A stretch of 64,000 bases of DNA from Stagonosporopsis chrysanthemi (Eukaryota; Ascomycota; Dothideomycetes; Pleosporales; Didymellaceae): the NCBI GenBank assembly GCA_022560025.1, contig JAFISE010000121.1, positions 31,287 through 95,286 on the forward strand, given 5' to 3'. A model generated the notes under the pieces. That model worked only from the letters and a program-made list of their open reading frames with translations, was not told the origin of the DNA and made no database searches. The position numbers and the translations under genes are program-made. Shown here piece after piece: positions 33,149 to 44,099 of this stretch (positions within the stretch are counted from its first letter, which is position 1; the number at the start of each line of letters is the position of its first letter).

Positions 33149-36100
33149 ATGGCGGATCGAGGGGGACGTGGTCGAGGTGGTGATCGGGGACGTGGAGACT
33201 CTCGTGGACGGGGGCGTGGCGATGGTGGCAATTTCGGTGGTGGTCGAGGAAGAGGAGGATTTGAGGGAGGTGACCGGGGACGAGGGGGCGGCGGTGGTTC
33301 CTTTCGAGGTGACCGTGGTGGCGGAGGCTTCCGAGGTGATCGTGGTGGTAGAGGCTTCGGAGGTGATCGTGGCGGTGGAGGCTTTCGAGGGGACCGAGGC
33401 GGAGGTGGTTTCCGCGGTGACCGCGGCGGTGCTGCGGAGGGACCTAGGGTGTTCGGGTAAGTATTGGCAAGGCATGAGCTGTTGGCAATTACTGACTGAT
33501 AGCAGTACTGAGAACGTCCCCACACCTAACCCTGAGGTCACGAAGCTCGAAGATGCCATGGTGAAAGCCGATCTATCCAAAGCCATGGCTTCCGCCTCGC
33601 TAGGTGTGGTGCTTCCGGCACGCCCTGCATACGGAACGTCGGGCAGACCTATCGTGCTATACACGAACTACTTCGAGCTGAAGGGCATCGACCCCAACAT
33701 GAGTCTCTATCGCTACTCTCTAGCTTTCCAGCCGGATAACCAGATCCCGAAGGCAAAGAAGCGCCGTCTGGTAGAGCTCTTACTACAGACGGCCCCTTTC
33801 AAGGGCCTTCCTACAGCCAGCGACTGGGCTCAAATACTCGTCTCGCCGAAGAAGATACCGATGGAATCAGGCCTGTCAAGCTACAAGCTAGAGTGGTACC
33901 CGTCGGACGGCGAGCCGCTCCCCGCCCCTGAGCCCGAGGAAACTGCGCGAGTCACGACTGCGCGCGAGAGAAACACCCACACTGCTCTTGTAGATGAGAT
34001 AGGTACTGTGTCTCTTAAAGAGCTGCTTGACGACATATCCAAGTCCACGTCGAACTATCCTCTCAAACTTGAGACTATTCAGGCACTCAATGTCCTCATG
34101 GCACACGGTCCAAGTAGCAGTCCCGATGTAGCTACCGCTGGAGGGAACAAGTTCTACCCATTCGGCAGTCACCCTCAACTCCAAAATGCAGACCTTGGAT
34201 CAGGCCTGCAAGCACTTCGCGGGTACTTCACGAGTGTACGTACTAGCGTAAACCGCCTGCTCGTCAATGTGAACGTCGCCACGGGTGCTTTCTACAAGCC
34301 TGGGCCTCTGATCGATCTTATGATGGAGTTTGCCGGTGGTCCGCCTACCAACGTGAGCCAGCATAACAAGCTGTCTGCATTTGTTAGGCTACTGAAGTTT
34401 GAAACAAACTATCTGCCAGACCGCAAGGCAAAGGGCAAGACGAAGAGGAAGCAGCACGTCATCACCAATTTGTCCGCTTTCGGTTCCAACAGCGACAAGA
34501 CGATGTTTGACCTGATGGATGACAAGACCAAGAAAAGCACCAGAATGTCCATCACTCAATACTTCAAGAAGGCGCACAACATCACACTTACGACACCCCA
34601 GGCCCCTGTGGTCAATTACGGCACTAGAGAAAACCCGAAGTGGATACCTTCTGAGCTGTGCAGTGTACTACCAGGCCAGCTTGCGAAGCGTCTGCTGCTC
34701 GGTCCCCAAACGAGTGAGATGATCAGATTCGCCGCCCGCCGACCCCACCAGAACGCCGAGTCCATCACCGGAGATGGCCTTCAAGTTACGAAGATCAACC
34801 CCATATCGAACGGCCTGAATGTTGCACTGAATCAGTTTGGAATCAAGATTGATCCTCAAATGCTCACAGTGCCTGGACGCATCCTCCCAGCACCTGAGCT
34901 GCAGTACAGGAGCAAGACTCACCGGCCTAATGGCGGCGCGTGGAACCTTGATCCTAGAGCACTCGGAGACAAGCCTTTCCGTCACGTGGCAAAGCCTCTT
35001 GGCGAGTGGAGCACTCTGATTATCAACTCTGGAAACCGCGATACTATCATGCCGAATGCAATCAGGCCGAACTTGGAGGCGTTCAGAAATGCTCTGCAGT
35101 CCTATGGACTCAGCCCCGGCCCTGTAAAGGCCTGGGTGACGGTCGATGTGCCCTTCCACGATCTCAACAACAAGGATTTCAAAAAGGTCGAGGAGAAGAT
35201 CTACGGCACACTTAAAACCGGGTTCCGTGAGAGGCCAAACTTCCTCTTTGTCCTCCTACCCAGCGACAATGCTACTCTCTACGACGCCGTCAAGTACGTC
35301 TGCGACTGCCGGCTCGGTCTTCCCAATATCTGCAATATCGGGCAGAAATTCTCAAAGGAGAAGGGCCAACAGCAGTACTTCGCCAATGTGGCAATGAAGT
35401 TCAACCAGAAGCTCGGTGGTATCAACCACATTGTGGATGTAAAGCATATGTCGCCTCTTGATGCGCAGACCATCATCTTTGGTATTGACGTTACGCACCC
35501 ATCTCCCGGTAGCTCAGAATCCGCCCCTAGCATCGCTGGTGTGGTCGCCTCGGTTGATGCTAGATTCTCGCAGTATCCGGCCAGCATGCGCACGCAGAAG
35601 GGTCGCGAAGAGATGGTCGACGAACTTGAGGAGATGATCATTGAGCGCCTCAAGCTTTGGCAGAAGCGGAACCAGGGCAAACTTCCGAGCAAAGTCATCG
35701 TCTACCGTGATGGCGTTTCTGAGGGTCAGTACCGCCTGGTCCTCGAGAACGAGCTTCCTGCCTTTGAGAAAGCGTTCGACAAGCTGTACGGGGCAAAGCC
35801 TAAGCACCCCAAGATCTCCATCATCGTTGTTGGCAAGCGACACCATACGCGTTTCTACCCCACCAAGATGGAAGACACAGACGGCAGGACCGGCAACCCC
35901 AAGCCGGGCACTGTTGTCGATCGCGGCGTTACGGGCGAGAAGTTGTTTGATTTCTTCCTGCTCGCGCATCAGGGTCTCCAAGGCACCAGCAAGCCTGCGC
36001 ACTACGTCGTGATCAAGGACGACATCAAGCTCGGCGCGGACCAGCTGCAGAGCTTGACGCACAGCCTGTGCTACACGTTTGCGCGCGCAACTCGGGCCGT

Positions 36101-36260
36101 CAGCATCTGCCCGCCGGCGTACTATGCGGACTTGCTCTGCGAGCGCGGGCGATCGTACCTCCACGGCGTGTTGAAGGGCGACGGCAGCACGGCGTTTGCG
36201 GAGACGACGTGGCGGAAGGATGTCAACCCGCTGCTTATCGAGACCATGTACTACTTGTAG
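33149..36260 (+). CDS. Argonaute (RNAi effector, PAZ-PIWI) with N-terminal RGG repeats
   Basis: Exons 33149-33456 and 33506-36260 give 1020 aa. Exon 1 is an almost pure RGG/FRGDRGGG tandem repeat. Exon 2 starts TENVPTPNPEVTKLED and carries the N, L1, PAZ (roughly 330-500), MID and PIWI (roughly 650-990) regions. In PIWI the slicer residues can be placed: D764 (FGIDVTHPSP), the glutamate finger E805 (REEM), D838 (YRDGVSEGQ) and D978 (PAYYADLLCERGR). That is a DEDD tetrad, so target cleavage should be possible. Argonautes of this type (Neurospora QDE-2) use small RNAs for quelling and virus or transposon defence. The intron (GTAAGT...CAG, 49 nt) begins inside GGG-TAA, so unspliced RNA terminates at once. 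No Dicer or RdRP gene is in the window. Confidence 0.96.
33290..33435 (+). repeat. Imperfect tandem repeat encoding FRGDRGGGG units
   Basis: Within Argonaute exon 1 a unit of about 24-27 nt, encoding variants of GGGGFRGDRG, recurs about five or six times. RGG motifs are typical sites for arginine methylation and RNA binding. Such DNA repeats expand and contract easily. Confidence 0.8.
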
Positions 36261-37048
36261 TGTGTACTGGTTGTCACACACCACCAACGTTACTACGTTT
36301 CATACGAGCTTTCCTGTCACCAGATAGGACTCACTGAGCCTTTCAGATCCGATCGTCCTTGCGAGGTTGATCGGTGTTGAGGCGGTTGTGGACTGTCTCT
36401 TTGGTGAGATTGTTCATGGCTGCCTCCGCAACAGTCATTATCTCGCCGTCACCGCGGATGCTGCTGTTCATACTGGCAGGCAATCTGCTGCCAGCCTCAC
36501 GAGCTTGCATTCAACATTGCACTTGTTGTTCGTTTCTCACGCTCATACAACATGAGTCGATTTGTATCCGCTCGCGCATGCTGGGCCTTTGGCGTTGACC
36601 ATGACGCTCGTTTGTATACACGGTCAGGGTAGCTATGTAGTTACTGTTAAAATCAAGGCGTTACATGCACAACGAAGTCATTGCTGCGTACAAGTGTCCC
36701 CTGAATGTGAAGGTGCTGTAATAAGATATAAGAATGAAATTGGTATCTGTGCAAAACGCTATGTACATGCGAGTTCCCCGTCTGTGTACGCCCCCCAGTG
36801 CTGTATACCCAAAGTAAGAAAAGAAACCCCCCACCTTCCCCCCTCACCTTCCAGAACTATGAATAAATATGTCGTAATGCCAACAACCCCCGAAACGCCC
36901 AAATGCCCAAACCGTCGCAGCCTACCTACCCAGGAAACGAAAACAAACAAGGTTCAACGCGCCGCACGCCGTTTGTCTAGCCGGGACGCTATGCAGAAGC
37001 CAAGTACAGGGAACAACGAACAAGCGCGAAGGGAGAGAGGGAGGGAGA

Positions 37049-37083
<35 letters not shown>

Positions 37084-37087
37084 CCGC
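36261..37087. other. Intergenic, convergent 3' flanks
   Basis: This lies between the Argonaute stop and the stop of the minus-strand membrane protein gene. It contains a GA microsatellite (separate entry) and nothing else recognised. Confidence 0.4.
37031..37081. repeat. (GA)n-rich microsatellite
   Basis: About 50 bp of GA and GGGA repeats end directly at the stop of the next gene, within its probable 3' UTR. Confidence 0.9.
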
Positions 37088-38892
37088 CTACACGCTCTCC
37101 ATGTCCTCTGCGGCCTCGGGCTCGTCCTCGTTCCGGCCCGCCATGATCTGCACGCGGCGCTTGGGCTCTGTGCCCCACAGCTCGCGCAGCACGCGGTGTT
37201 TCTGGGTATCGCGCACGCCCTTGAGGAAGGCGTAGGTGCGGTCGACCTCCTCGAGCTGGGCCTCGAGGCCGAAGCTGTTGCTCTGGGCGCGCTTGATGAG
37301 GGGCCCAACGAGGTTGCGTCTTGCCTTGTCGAGCTGGTCCTTGACCGAGTTGATGACCTGGATGTGGGATTTGAGTTCGGACTTGTTGATTAAAGTGGAG
37401 GCGCGGACGTCCTTGAGGAGTTTTAGGTTTTTTTCGTATTTTGCGATTTTGAGCTTGTTGGTGATGGTGTTGCGCCACATGGAGGCGAGGAACTCGTCTT
37501 TGCGCGTGGCGAGGCTGTCTTCTTCGCGCGCGACGCTGCGGTGCAGGTTGTGGAACTGGCGGTCGACCGACTCGAAGAGCTGGAAGAGGATGTCTGCGCG
37601 GGCGAGCTCGTTTTGGATGTTTTCTTCGAGCGTGCTGAGGAGGTAGTCAAAGGTGCGTTGGAGAGTGGCGCGGGAGCGTTGCTGCATGGTGTGGCCTAGG
37701 ACGTCGTTTACGACGCGGCCAAGGGAGGTGGGGATGCCGTCGACCTCGAGCATGCCGACGAGGGAGAGGGCGCCGTGGATGTTGGCGACGACGGTGTCGA
37801 GCATGCCGATCTTGGGGGACTGGATGGAGGAGAGTTCGCGGCGGGCCCACTCCATGGTGATGAGGATGCTGCAAGGGGGATTAGCAGCAACCATACAATG
37901 ACAACACTGACATACCTGTCCATGTCGCCGTCGACGTTGGTGAAGAAGGACGTGATCTTCTCGGACAGCACTTTCAGGCTGTCGCCGAGGCCGTCGAGCT
38001 GGTCGATGATGGCTGTCGAGGCCGACATGTTGGTTGCGCGCACGCTCTCGCCCAGGTCTTGGACGGCGATACTTGCCTCGGCCAGCTCGCGCGAGCGCGG
38101 TATGACGTTCTCGCTGGCGTACATGAGCGGCTCGAACTGCTTGGCCATGTTGGCGACGTTGGCGACGTCGGGGATCAAGCTGGTATTCCAGGGGTGCAGC
38201 AGGACCCAGCTTAGTATCAGCGTCGCGACGGTCATGAGGACGTTGCGGCGCGTCCGCGTGAACATGCCCATGCCACTCGCAAAGGAGGAGATGGTGTCCT
38301 CGAGGGGCGCGGTGCGGAACAGCGTCTCTCCTCTGATGGCAAAGCGGACGACTGCCAGAGTCAGTGTGAACAGCGCACGGGGCGCAGGCTACATACAGCC
38401 GTCCATGGTCCCGGGCTCGTCGTGGTGCGACACGGCCATGTCGTCGGCGGGCTCCTCGCTGAGGTCCTCCATGGGGCTCTGCATGCGCGAGGCGATGTTG
38501 TCGGCGGGGTAGCGGAGGTCGTCGGGCTCGGGGCTGCCCTGGGGCGTGTTCTTCATGGGCGACTCGGGCAGCGGGATGCGCGACGGCGTCGTCTCGCGGT
38601 CGGTGCGGTAGTAGGACGGCGAGCGGCTCGAGTGCATGAGCGAGCGGCGGTGCCACTGGTTGTTGCTCTTCTGCCAGGCCGGCGGCGCCCACGGCCCCTC
38701 GCTCTCGTGCTCCGACTCGTCGGCCTCGTGCGGCGGGAGGCTCCAGCGCGACGAGTGCATGTTGGAGCGCGCGCTGTAGCCCGACTGCGCGAGGCGGCTG
38801 CGCTCCGGGTCGAACTCCTCGAGCGAGGCGGTGAGCGAGGGGATGTCGTGGTCGAAGAGGCTGGCGCGCGAGCGCTCCATCGTGTCCATCAT
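37088..38892 (-). CDS. Unrecognised membrane protein with disordered N-terminus and coiled coil
   Basis: Exons 38892-38397, 38351-37916 and 37868-37088 give 570 aa. Both introns (45 and 47 nt, GTATGT donors) keep frame. The first ~165 residues are polar, with Ser/Pro sites (SRSPSYYRTDRETTPSRIPL). Residues ~203-222 form one clear membrane span (VLMTVATLILSWVLLHPW) preceded by basic FTRTRRN. The remaining ~350 residues are helical, with heptad-like stretches (RKDEFLASMWRNTITNKLKI, LKSHIQVINSVKDQLDKARR). The C-terminus is acidic (EDEPEAAEDMESV). The layout suits an organelle-membrane tether or scaffold with its coiled coil on one side. I do not recognise the family. The clean splicing and protein-like exons make the gene itself secure. 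Confidence 0.85.
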
Positions 38893-40586
38893 GCTGCTAT
38901 GCGCCGGCGTGCGCGGCGGGCTGGGGGGTCGCGGGGCGGCGGGCGTCGTCGCTGGTGTAGGTACTGATGTGTCGCAAGGTCCGGGGCAACGTCGGGCGTC
39001 GGGCGGGAGGGGATCGAGCCGTGACGTCCGAGTCGCGGGTCGCGCTGCTGCCTGGGCTGTCTGCGGCGGGTGTAGGGGTGCGAGGGGTGCGGTGCGCGGC
39101 GGCGACTGTGCTGTGTGCTGTGTGCTGTGTGCTGTGCTGTGGAAGAGGTACGGCCGCTCCCATGGCGCGATAGAGCGATAAGCTAACCCATGTCGCCGCC
39201 CTCCGCCAGCGGCCAGCGGCCAGGCGAGCGCCAGCTCAGATGCCAGGGCTGCAGCGGGGTGAAACGGGCATGGCTGGGTCGCGCCGTCTGATAGGCGCAG
39301 CGCCTGGCCACCGTCAGGCCTCCCACGGCGGGGAAGGGTCCGCACCGCCTGCTACTAGCTAGTCCACCTTGACATCTCGACGGCTGCCCACCGCCGCCAA
39401 TCCGGTCAGTCTGCCTGCGAGCGCACCCGTAGCGCCTTGCTGGCGCATTCTTCAACACCGCTCCAACACTGCGACACGCTTTCGGCCTTGCAGAGCGCCT
39501 CTGGCAGACGTTCAGCGACGCAGGGCAACGGGTGCTCTGCCTTCCGCCGCTGGCCCACCAAAGCTCCGACCAATCGACGTGCGGGGCGTGTGGGGCGGCG
39601 GGCGCCGGCGGGACTGAGCACTGAGCACCCGCGAGGCAAGGCTGCCATGATGCACTGATGCAGTGAGCATGGCACCGTACCTTGCATCAGAACTATGTCA
39701 GGAATGTCTCAGGCATGCGAGGGCTGGTCAGGAATCTAGGGCTGCAATTTGAGGGAATTTGGAGGCCGGCGCGTGTCGGACCGCGTGTGGTGTTTGCCCT
39801 GTACTATTCATGGATGTGTTGAAGTCTTACAACATGTCGATAAATTCCCACCACCACCACATTGGTGATACCACCCCAGAAGATACGTGCAACGACGGCA
39901 TCAAGTCCTCGCATCGCTGGGCCAGCCAAACAGCGAGCATAGACGTCTCCAACAGGTCACACTACGAACCCATCAACCAGACCCTCGTTCGACGCAGTCA
40001 GAGAGATGGCTGCTGAGGCTTTTCCGCAGAGTCTGAACACAAAGGGTGGCAAGCTGAAGCCAAATATGCTCGAGGAAGGAGCAATCCAGCGTCAAGCAAG
40101 CATTGACAGATGTGTCTTGTCTTGTACATCAATAGAGTCTTCGTGGTCCATTGCACATCGCACATCACAACATCGCCGTGAAAGTCCGATACTCTACCGT
40201 GTCAGACCCAGCAGCTGAGTTGTGCCTCGACATTGCTGGTCGCTCTTCAGTAATGCGCCATTCGCCTTACACATATTTCCTCCATAGCAACACTTGACAT
40301 CGCATGGCCGACTGCACTATCTCATGCCAACTACCTTGCGGTGTACGCATCAGTAGTGTCAATAATATAACAGTGTCGTCATTGCCCAGCGGCACATGAC
40401 AGATGCCGTGTGTGATTGACTAGGTACTCTCGACGCGTGATGTGCCGTGCCCCGCTCCACGAGGTCAAGTGCCGCCAGCACGCACGGACAAAAAAAACCC
40501 ACCCCATGTCTGGCGCCAACCAGACTCTGCACACGACGCATGGGTCTACGACAGCGAGAAACCAAAAAGCAAGGCAAAAAAGATGT
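38893..40586. other. Intergenic, nothing resolved
   Basis: The first ~700 bp are GC-rich (upstream region of the membrane protein gene) with long compositional frames on both strands. The rest, up to the tRNA, is ordinary sequence without a supported gene. Confidence 0.4.
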
Positions 40587-40706
40587 TGTCAGCTAAGGGA
40601 TTCGAACCCTTGCGTGCAAAGCACATGAGAATACTATCTCCGTAACAGAGAAGCTTTCCAGAAGGATCGCTTGAGTCACACGCCATAACCACTCGGCCAA
40701 ACTGAC
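40587..40706 (-). tRNA. tRNA-Leu(CAA), intron-containing
   Basis: Read on the minus strand: acceptor strands GTCAGTT and AGCTGAC pair. The D-arm/A-box is TGGCCGAGTGG and the T-arm/B-box is GGTTCGAATCC. A type II variable arm (GTGC-TTT-GCAC) marks Leu or Ser. The anticodon loop reads CTCAAG, giving anticodon CAA after U33, as in yeast tRNA-Leu(CAA), which also has an intron just 3' of the anticodon. Here the intron is about 43 nt. The 5' anticodon stem (TGTGA) pairs with TCATG using two wobble pairs, weaker than usual. Leu(CAA) is clearly the best identity. Confidence 0.85.
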
Positions 40707-41282
40707 GGATTCGATGGAAGCTATAGCAGCTGCAACATATATATCCTCAATGATAATCCTGGTGTGACGCTTCGCTCCACTACGTGGAAAGTGGGGCAGA
40801 TCTGGACACTGTGCACTTGCAAAAGTGGGCATGCGGGCTAGGGCCTTGCGCTAGGGACCATGAGACAAGCGAGATACTGCCTCTTCCCTTGACGCTTCGG
40901 CTACGCTCATCTCTATCGCGCTCACTAGGACTTGAATGATGGAATCATGTCGACAGGATGCAGCAGAGATGCTTTGTTTGCTTGACGACAAGACATTCTT
41001 TGTAACCTTTTTCGACTTTCTTGAACCTCACATGTTTCACAATACTGGTACGGCGGTCAATTGTCTTTCTGAGGAAACCGAAGCAGGGCCACCTTCGGAA
41101 CCCATTCTCCCGCAAGCGGCTTCAGAGAGCTGGAGATCGCCAACCCTGCTGACGACGAACCGACTGACGTTCATCAGCCGGCTAAATAGCCACTGAAGCG
41201 GGATCGAGACGACACTCGGTCCTTCCTCTCAAAGGGCATTAAAGGGCGCCGGTAGCAATGGAGCCCATGCTAGAGCACAACC
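40707..41282. other. Intergenic, nothing resolved
   Basis: This lies between the tRNA and a glycosidase-like gene. A short plus-strand frame at 40936-41196 has no motif. Confidence 0.4.
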
Positions 41283-43391
41283 ATGCGGCCTCCCTACGAC
41301 TACAGCTCCACGCTGCTAGTTCTCTCAACGATCCCATGCATCGTAGAAGGCGCAATTGATCGCCAGTCCATCGTCCAGCAATACAACCTCAGCCTGAACC
41401 AGTCCCATCCATACAGCCCCGTCCAAGTCGGTAACGGCAACTTCGCCTTCGGAGCCGACATCACTGGCCTCCAGACCTTCCTTCCGCACAACACGCTCTC
41501 ATCATGGGGCTGGCACAATTCCTCGCTCCCGACCACGCCAAATCAAACGCGTCCTGAAGACTACGCGGGTGTCGACTGGTGGACGCACGACCGCCGCGTC
41601 AACTATGAGATGCCGAATCCAGAGCAGAAGGAGATCAGCCAGTGGATGATTGCGAATCCGCACCGGATCAATCTGGGAAGAGTCGGCTTGTGGTTCGGGG
41701 CTGAGAACGTCACCGAGGAGTCTTTGGGCGGTAAGAGGCAATCGCTGGATCTGTGGTCGGGAGTGCTCTCCTCTGAGTTCATGCTCAAGAATGAGAGGGT
41801 TGGGGTTATCACAGTCGGAAGCCCGGAAAGCGATACTGTGGCGGTCAGCGTATCGTCGAAGCTGCTCGCGCTGGGGAATATGGGGGTGGTGTTCGACTTC
41901 CCGTTTGCGTCTGGGAAGAACAAGTTTGATGCGCCGTTCGTGGGACTGTTCAACGCGACAGCGAATCATTCCACTACGTTGAATACCGGTGAACATCGAG
42001 CGGTCATTACGCATACGCTGGATGCTACTGCGTATGTGGCGGTCGTTGCTTGGGAAGGCGATGCCACATTGACTCGCCTCAATGAAGATAAACACAAGTA
42101 CATCCTGAAGCCCGGGCAACACCTGGACACACTATCATTTACTGTAACGTATGCACAGCAGGATGGAAATGCGACTTGTATCACTTTTGAAGAAGTCAGA
42201 GACGCATCAGCGACATGGTGGAGCGACTACTGGTCCTCTGGCGCTTTCGTGTCTCTCCCATCTGCAACCAACGCATCCGCAAACGAACTCCAACGCCGCA
42301 TCGTCCTCTCTCAATACCTGCTCGCTGTGAATGGAGCAGGCAAAGACCCCGCTCAGGAATCCGGTCTGGTGAATAATGGCTGGTACGGCAAGTTCCATCT
42401 CGAGATGGTCTTCTGGCATCTCGCTCACTGGATGTTCTGGTCCAAATGGGACCTGTACAACCGCAGTATCGGCGTCTACTCACGCTTCATCCCATCCAGC
42501 ATCTCCAGAGCACAAAAGCAGGGCTACAACGGCGCACGGCTGGGCAAAATGAGCGATCCAAGCGGCCGCTCCGCACCAGGCGAAATCAACAGCCTCCTCA
42601 TCTGGCAGCAGCCGCACCCCATGTACTTCGCCGAAATGGAGTACCGCTCATTCCCCACGCCCGCCACGCTCGCAAAATGGGACCCCATCCTCCGTCCCCT
42701 CGCAGACTTCATGGCCAGCTACGCCTCCCTCAACACCAGCACAGGCGTCTACGACCTCGGCCCGCCCATGTATCCCGTGTCTGAAAACACCCCCCCCAAC
42801 GCAACCATAAACCCCGCCTTCGAACTCGCATACTGGCGCTTCGGCCTCCGCGTCGCCGCAGCCTGGCACACCCGCCAGCACAAACCCATCCCCCGGAATT
42901 GGACACAAGTGCACGACCGCCTCGCCCCGCTGCCCGTCCAAAACAACACCTACGTCACGCACGAGGGCATACACGACATGTGGACGTCGCCGGCGTACAC
43001 AGAAGACCACCCGGCGTTGCTGGGCCTCTGCGGCTGGCTGCCCCCGGACCCGCGCTTCAACGCGACCGTCTTCGCCAACACGGTCGACAGGGTGCACGAG
43101 ACGTGGGATTTCCCGTTTAGCTACGGCTGGGATTTCCCGTTGCTGGCGCTCACTGAGGCGCGGCAGGGCGATGCGGAGAGAGCCGTAAGGTGGCTGCTGC
43201 ATCGGAATAATGCGTTTGATGAGCTGGGGATGCCGGAGGGGGGGACGAGGGTGCCGACGCCGTATTTTCCTAGCGCGGCGGGGTTGCTGCTCGCGGTGGG
43301 GATGATGAGTGGAGGGTGGGATGGGAGGGAGGGAGGTGTGTGGCCTGAAGGGTGGGAGGTTGAGGCTGAGGGGTTTGTGAGGGGGATGTAG
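41283..43391 (+). CDS. Secreted six-hairpin glycosidase-like protein (GH65-type fold)
   Basis: A single exon of 702 aa from ATG 41283. Residues 1-23 form a signal peptide (hydrophobic LLVLSTIPCIVEG). The body contains many N-glycosylation sequons (NLS, NQS, NSS, NQT, NAT), as expected for a secreted protein. A beta-rich N-terminal half (VQVGNGNFAFGADITGLQTF) is followed by the (alpha/alpha)6-type part: NGWYGKFHLEMVFWHLAHWM, then KQGYNGARLGKM, EINSLLIWQQPHPMYFAEME and MYPVSENTPPNATINPAFE. These resemble GH65-type enzymes (trehalases and disaccharide phosphorylases) in layout. I cannot name the substrate or the catalytic glutamate with confidence. It is near a GH31 alpha-glucosidase on the same strand. 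Confidence 0.82.
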   Translation: MRPPYDYSSTLLVLSTIPCIVEGAIDRQSIVQQYNLSLNQSHPYSPVQVGNGNFAFGADITGLQTFLPHNTLSSWGWHNSSLPTTPNQTRPEDYAGVDWWTHDRRVNYEMPNPEQKEISQWMIANPHRINLGRVGLWFGAENVTEESLGGKRQSLDLWSGVLSSEFMLKNERVGVITVGSPESDTVAVSVSSKLLALGNMGVVFDFPFASGKNKFDAPFVGLFNATANHSTTLNTGEHRAVITHTLDATAYVAVVAWEGDATLTRLNEDKHKYILKPGQHLDTLSFTVTYAQQDGNATCITFEEVRDASATWWSDYWSSGAFVSLPSATNASANELQRRIVLSQYLLAVNGAGKDPAQESGLVNNGWYGKFHLEMVFWHLAHWMFWSKWDLYNRSIGVYSRFIPSSISRAQKQGYNGARLGKMSDPSGRSAPGEINSLLIWQQPHPMYFAEMEYRSFPTPATLAKWDPILRPLADFMASYASLNTSTGVYDLGPPMYPVSENTPPNATINPAFELAYWRFGLRVAAAWHTRQHKPIPRNWTQVHDRLAPLPVQNNTYVTHEGIHDMWTSPAYTEDHPALLGLCGWLPPDPRFNATVFANTVDRVHETWDFPFSYGWDFPLLALTEARQGDAERAVRWLLHRNNAFDELGMPEGGTRVPTPYFPSAAGLLLAVGMMSGGWDGREGGVWPEGWEVEAEGFVRGM

Positions 43392-43511
43392 AGGTGGGGA
43401 TGAAGAGTGTCACGACGGAATAGTTGTTGTACTGTTTTGCTCAATTCTTGCTGGTGTCTGTATGTTTATACGCAGCGGTAGACTACACGCGCGCTACCAA
43501 CGAAACCGACC

Positions 43512-44099
43512 TCACTGCAGCTGAGCAGCAAGCGCAGCGACCTGGTCCAACAACGCCTTATCCTCCTTACCCGCATTCTTCGTAACCTTGTCCCTCAAAT
43601 GATCAACCTGCTGCCCCGCCGCCGCAGGCGGATTCCCCTGCGCCGTCTGAATCCTCGAGACCTGCATCTGCAAGAAGAACTTGGGCACCTTGATCGCCAG
43701 AGCGCCCCCGACACTCCTGATCCCCGCCTCAGTGGCAAGGTAGACGTTGAGATTGTCCTGGAAGGTCTGCAAATCCGTGTCTGCAAGCGGATCCGCGGTT
43801 GCAAACTGCGCGAGCGCGAATTCGAGCGGTGTCTGCGACGACTTGGAGAAGTCGATGGCGGAGAATGTGGCGCCGCCGGATGAGACGTCGGGCACGTTGG
43901 AGATTGTGGTTGCGGTGGTGGAGCAGGTGATTGCGCTTTGGATGGCGGTGATGGTGTCTGCCACTTCGCCGGGAAGGGCGGTGTTGCCGATTATGAAGCA
44001 GGCGTTGGCTTGTCGGGTGGTGAGATGTGTTGTTGGGAGAGCGGTGGAAGCTGAGAGCAGGCTCAGGATAGCGAGTGCTGAGGTGGTGGGAGTGCGCAT
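43512..44099 (-). CDS. Small secreted protein, unknown function
   Basis: A single exon of 195 aa. Residues 1-20 (MRTPTTSALAILSLLSASTA) form a clear signal peptide, then a short propeptide-like stretch ending TTRQ before ANACFIIGNTALPGEV. The mature part is Ala/Thr-rich and predicted helical, with only two cysteines (ACF, ITCS) that could form one disulfide. Related small secreted proteins occur in plant-associated and saprotrophic ascomycetes. Whether this one acts on a host, the cell wall or neither cannot be told. It lies tail to tail with the glycosidase-like gene, 120 bp away. Confidence 0.8.
   Translation of the reverse strand: MRTPTTSALAILSLLSASTALPTTHLTTRQANACFIIGNTALPGEVADTITAIQSAITCSTTATTISNVPDVSSGGATFSAIDFSKSSQTPLEFALAQFATADPLADTDLQTFQDNLNVYLATEAGIRSVGGALAIKVPKFFLQMQVSRIQTAQGNPPAAAGQQVDHLRDKVTKNAGKEDKALLDQVAALAAQLQ

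Noticed and set aside
33168..33505. Val/Glu-rich alternative frame running through Argonaute exon 1 and the intron into exon 2
   Set aside because: It lacks an ATG, and the alternative RGG frame has ATG 33149 and precise splice sites. The overlap is a by-product of the GGN-rich repeat.
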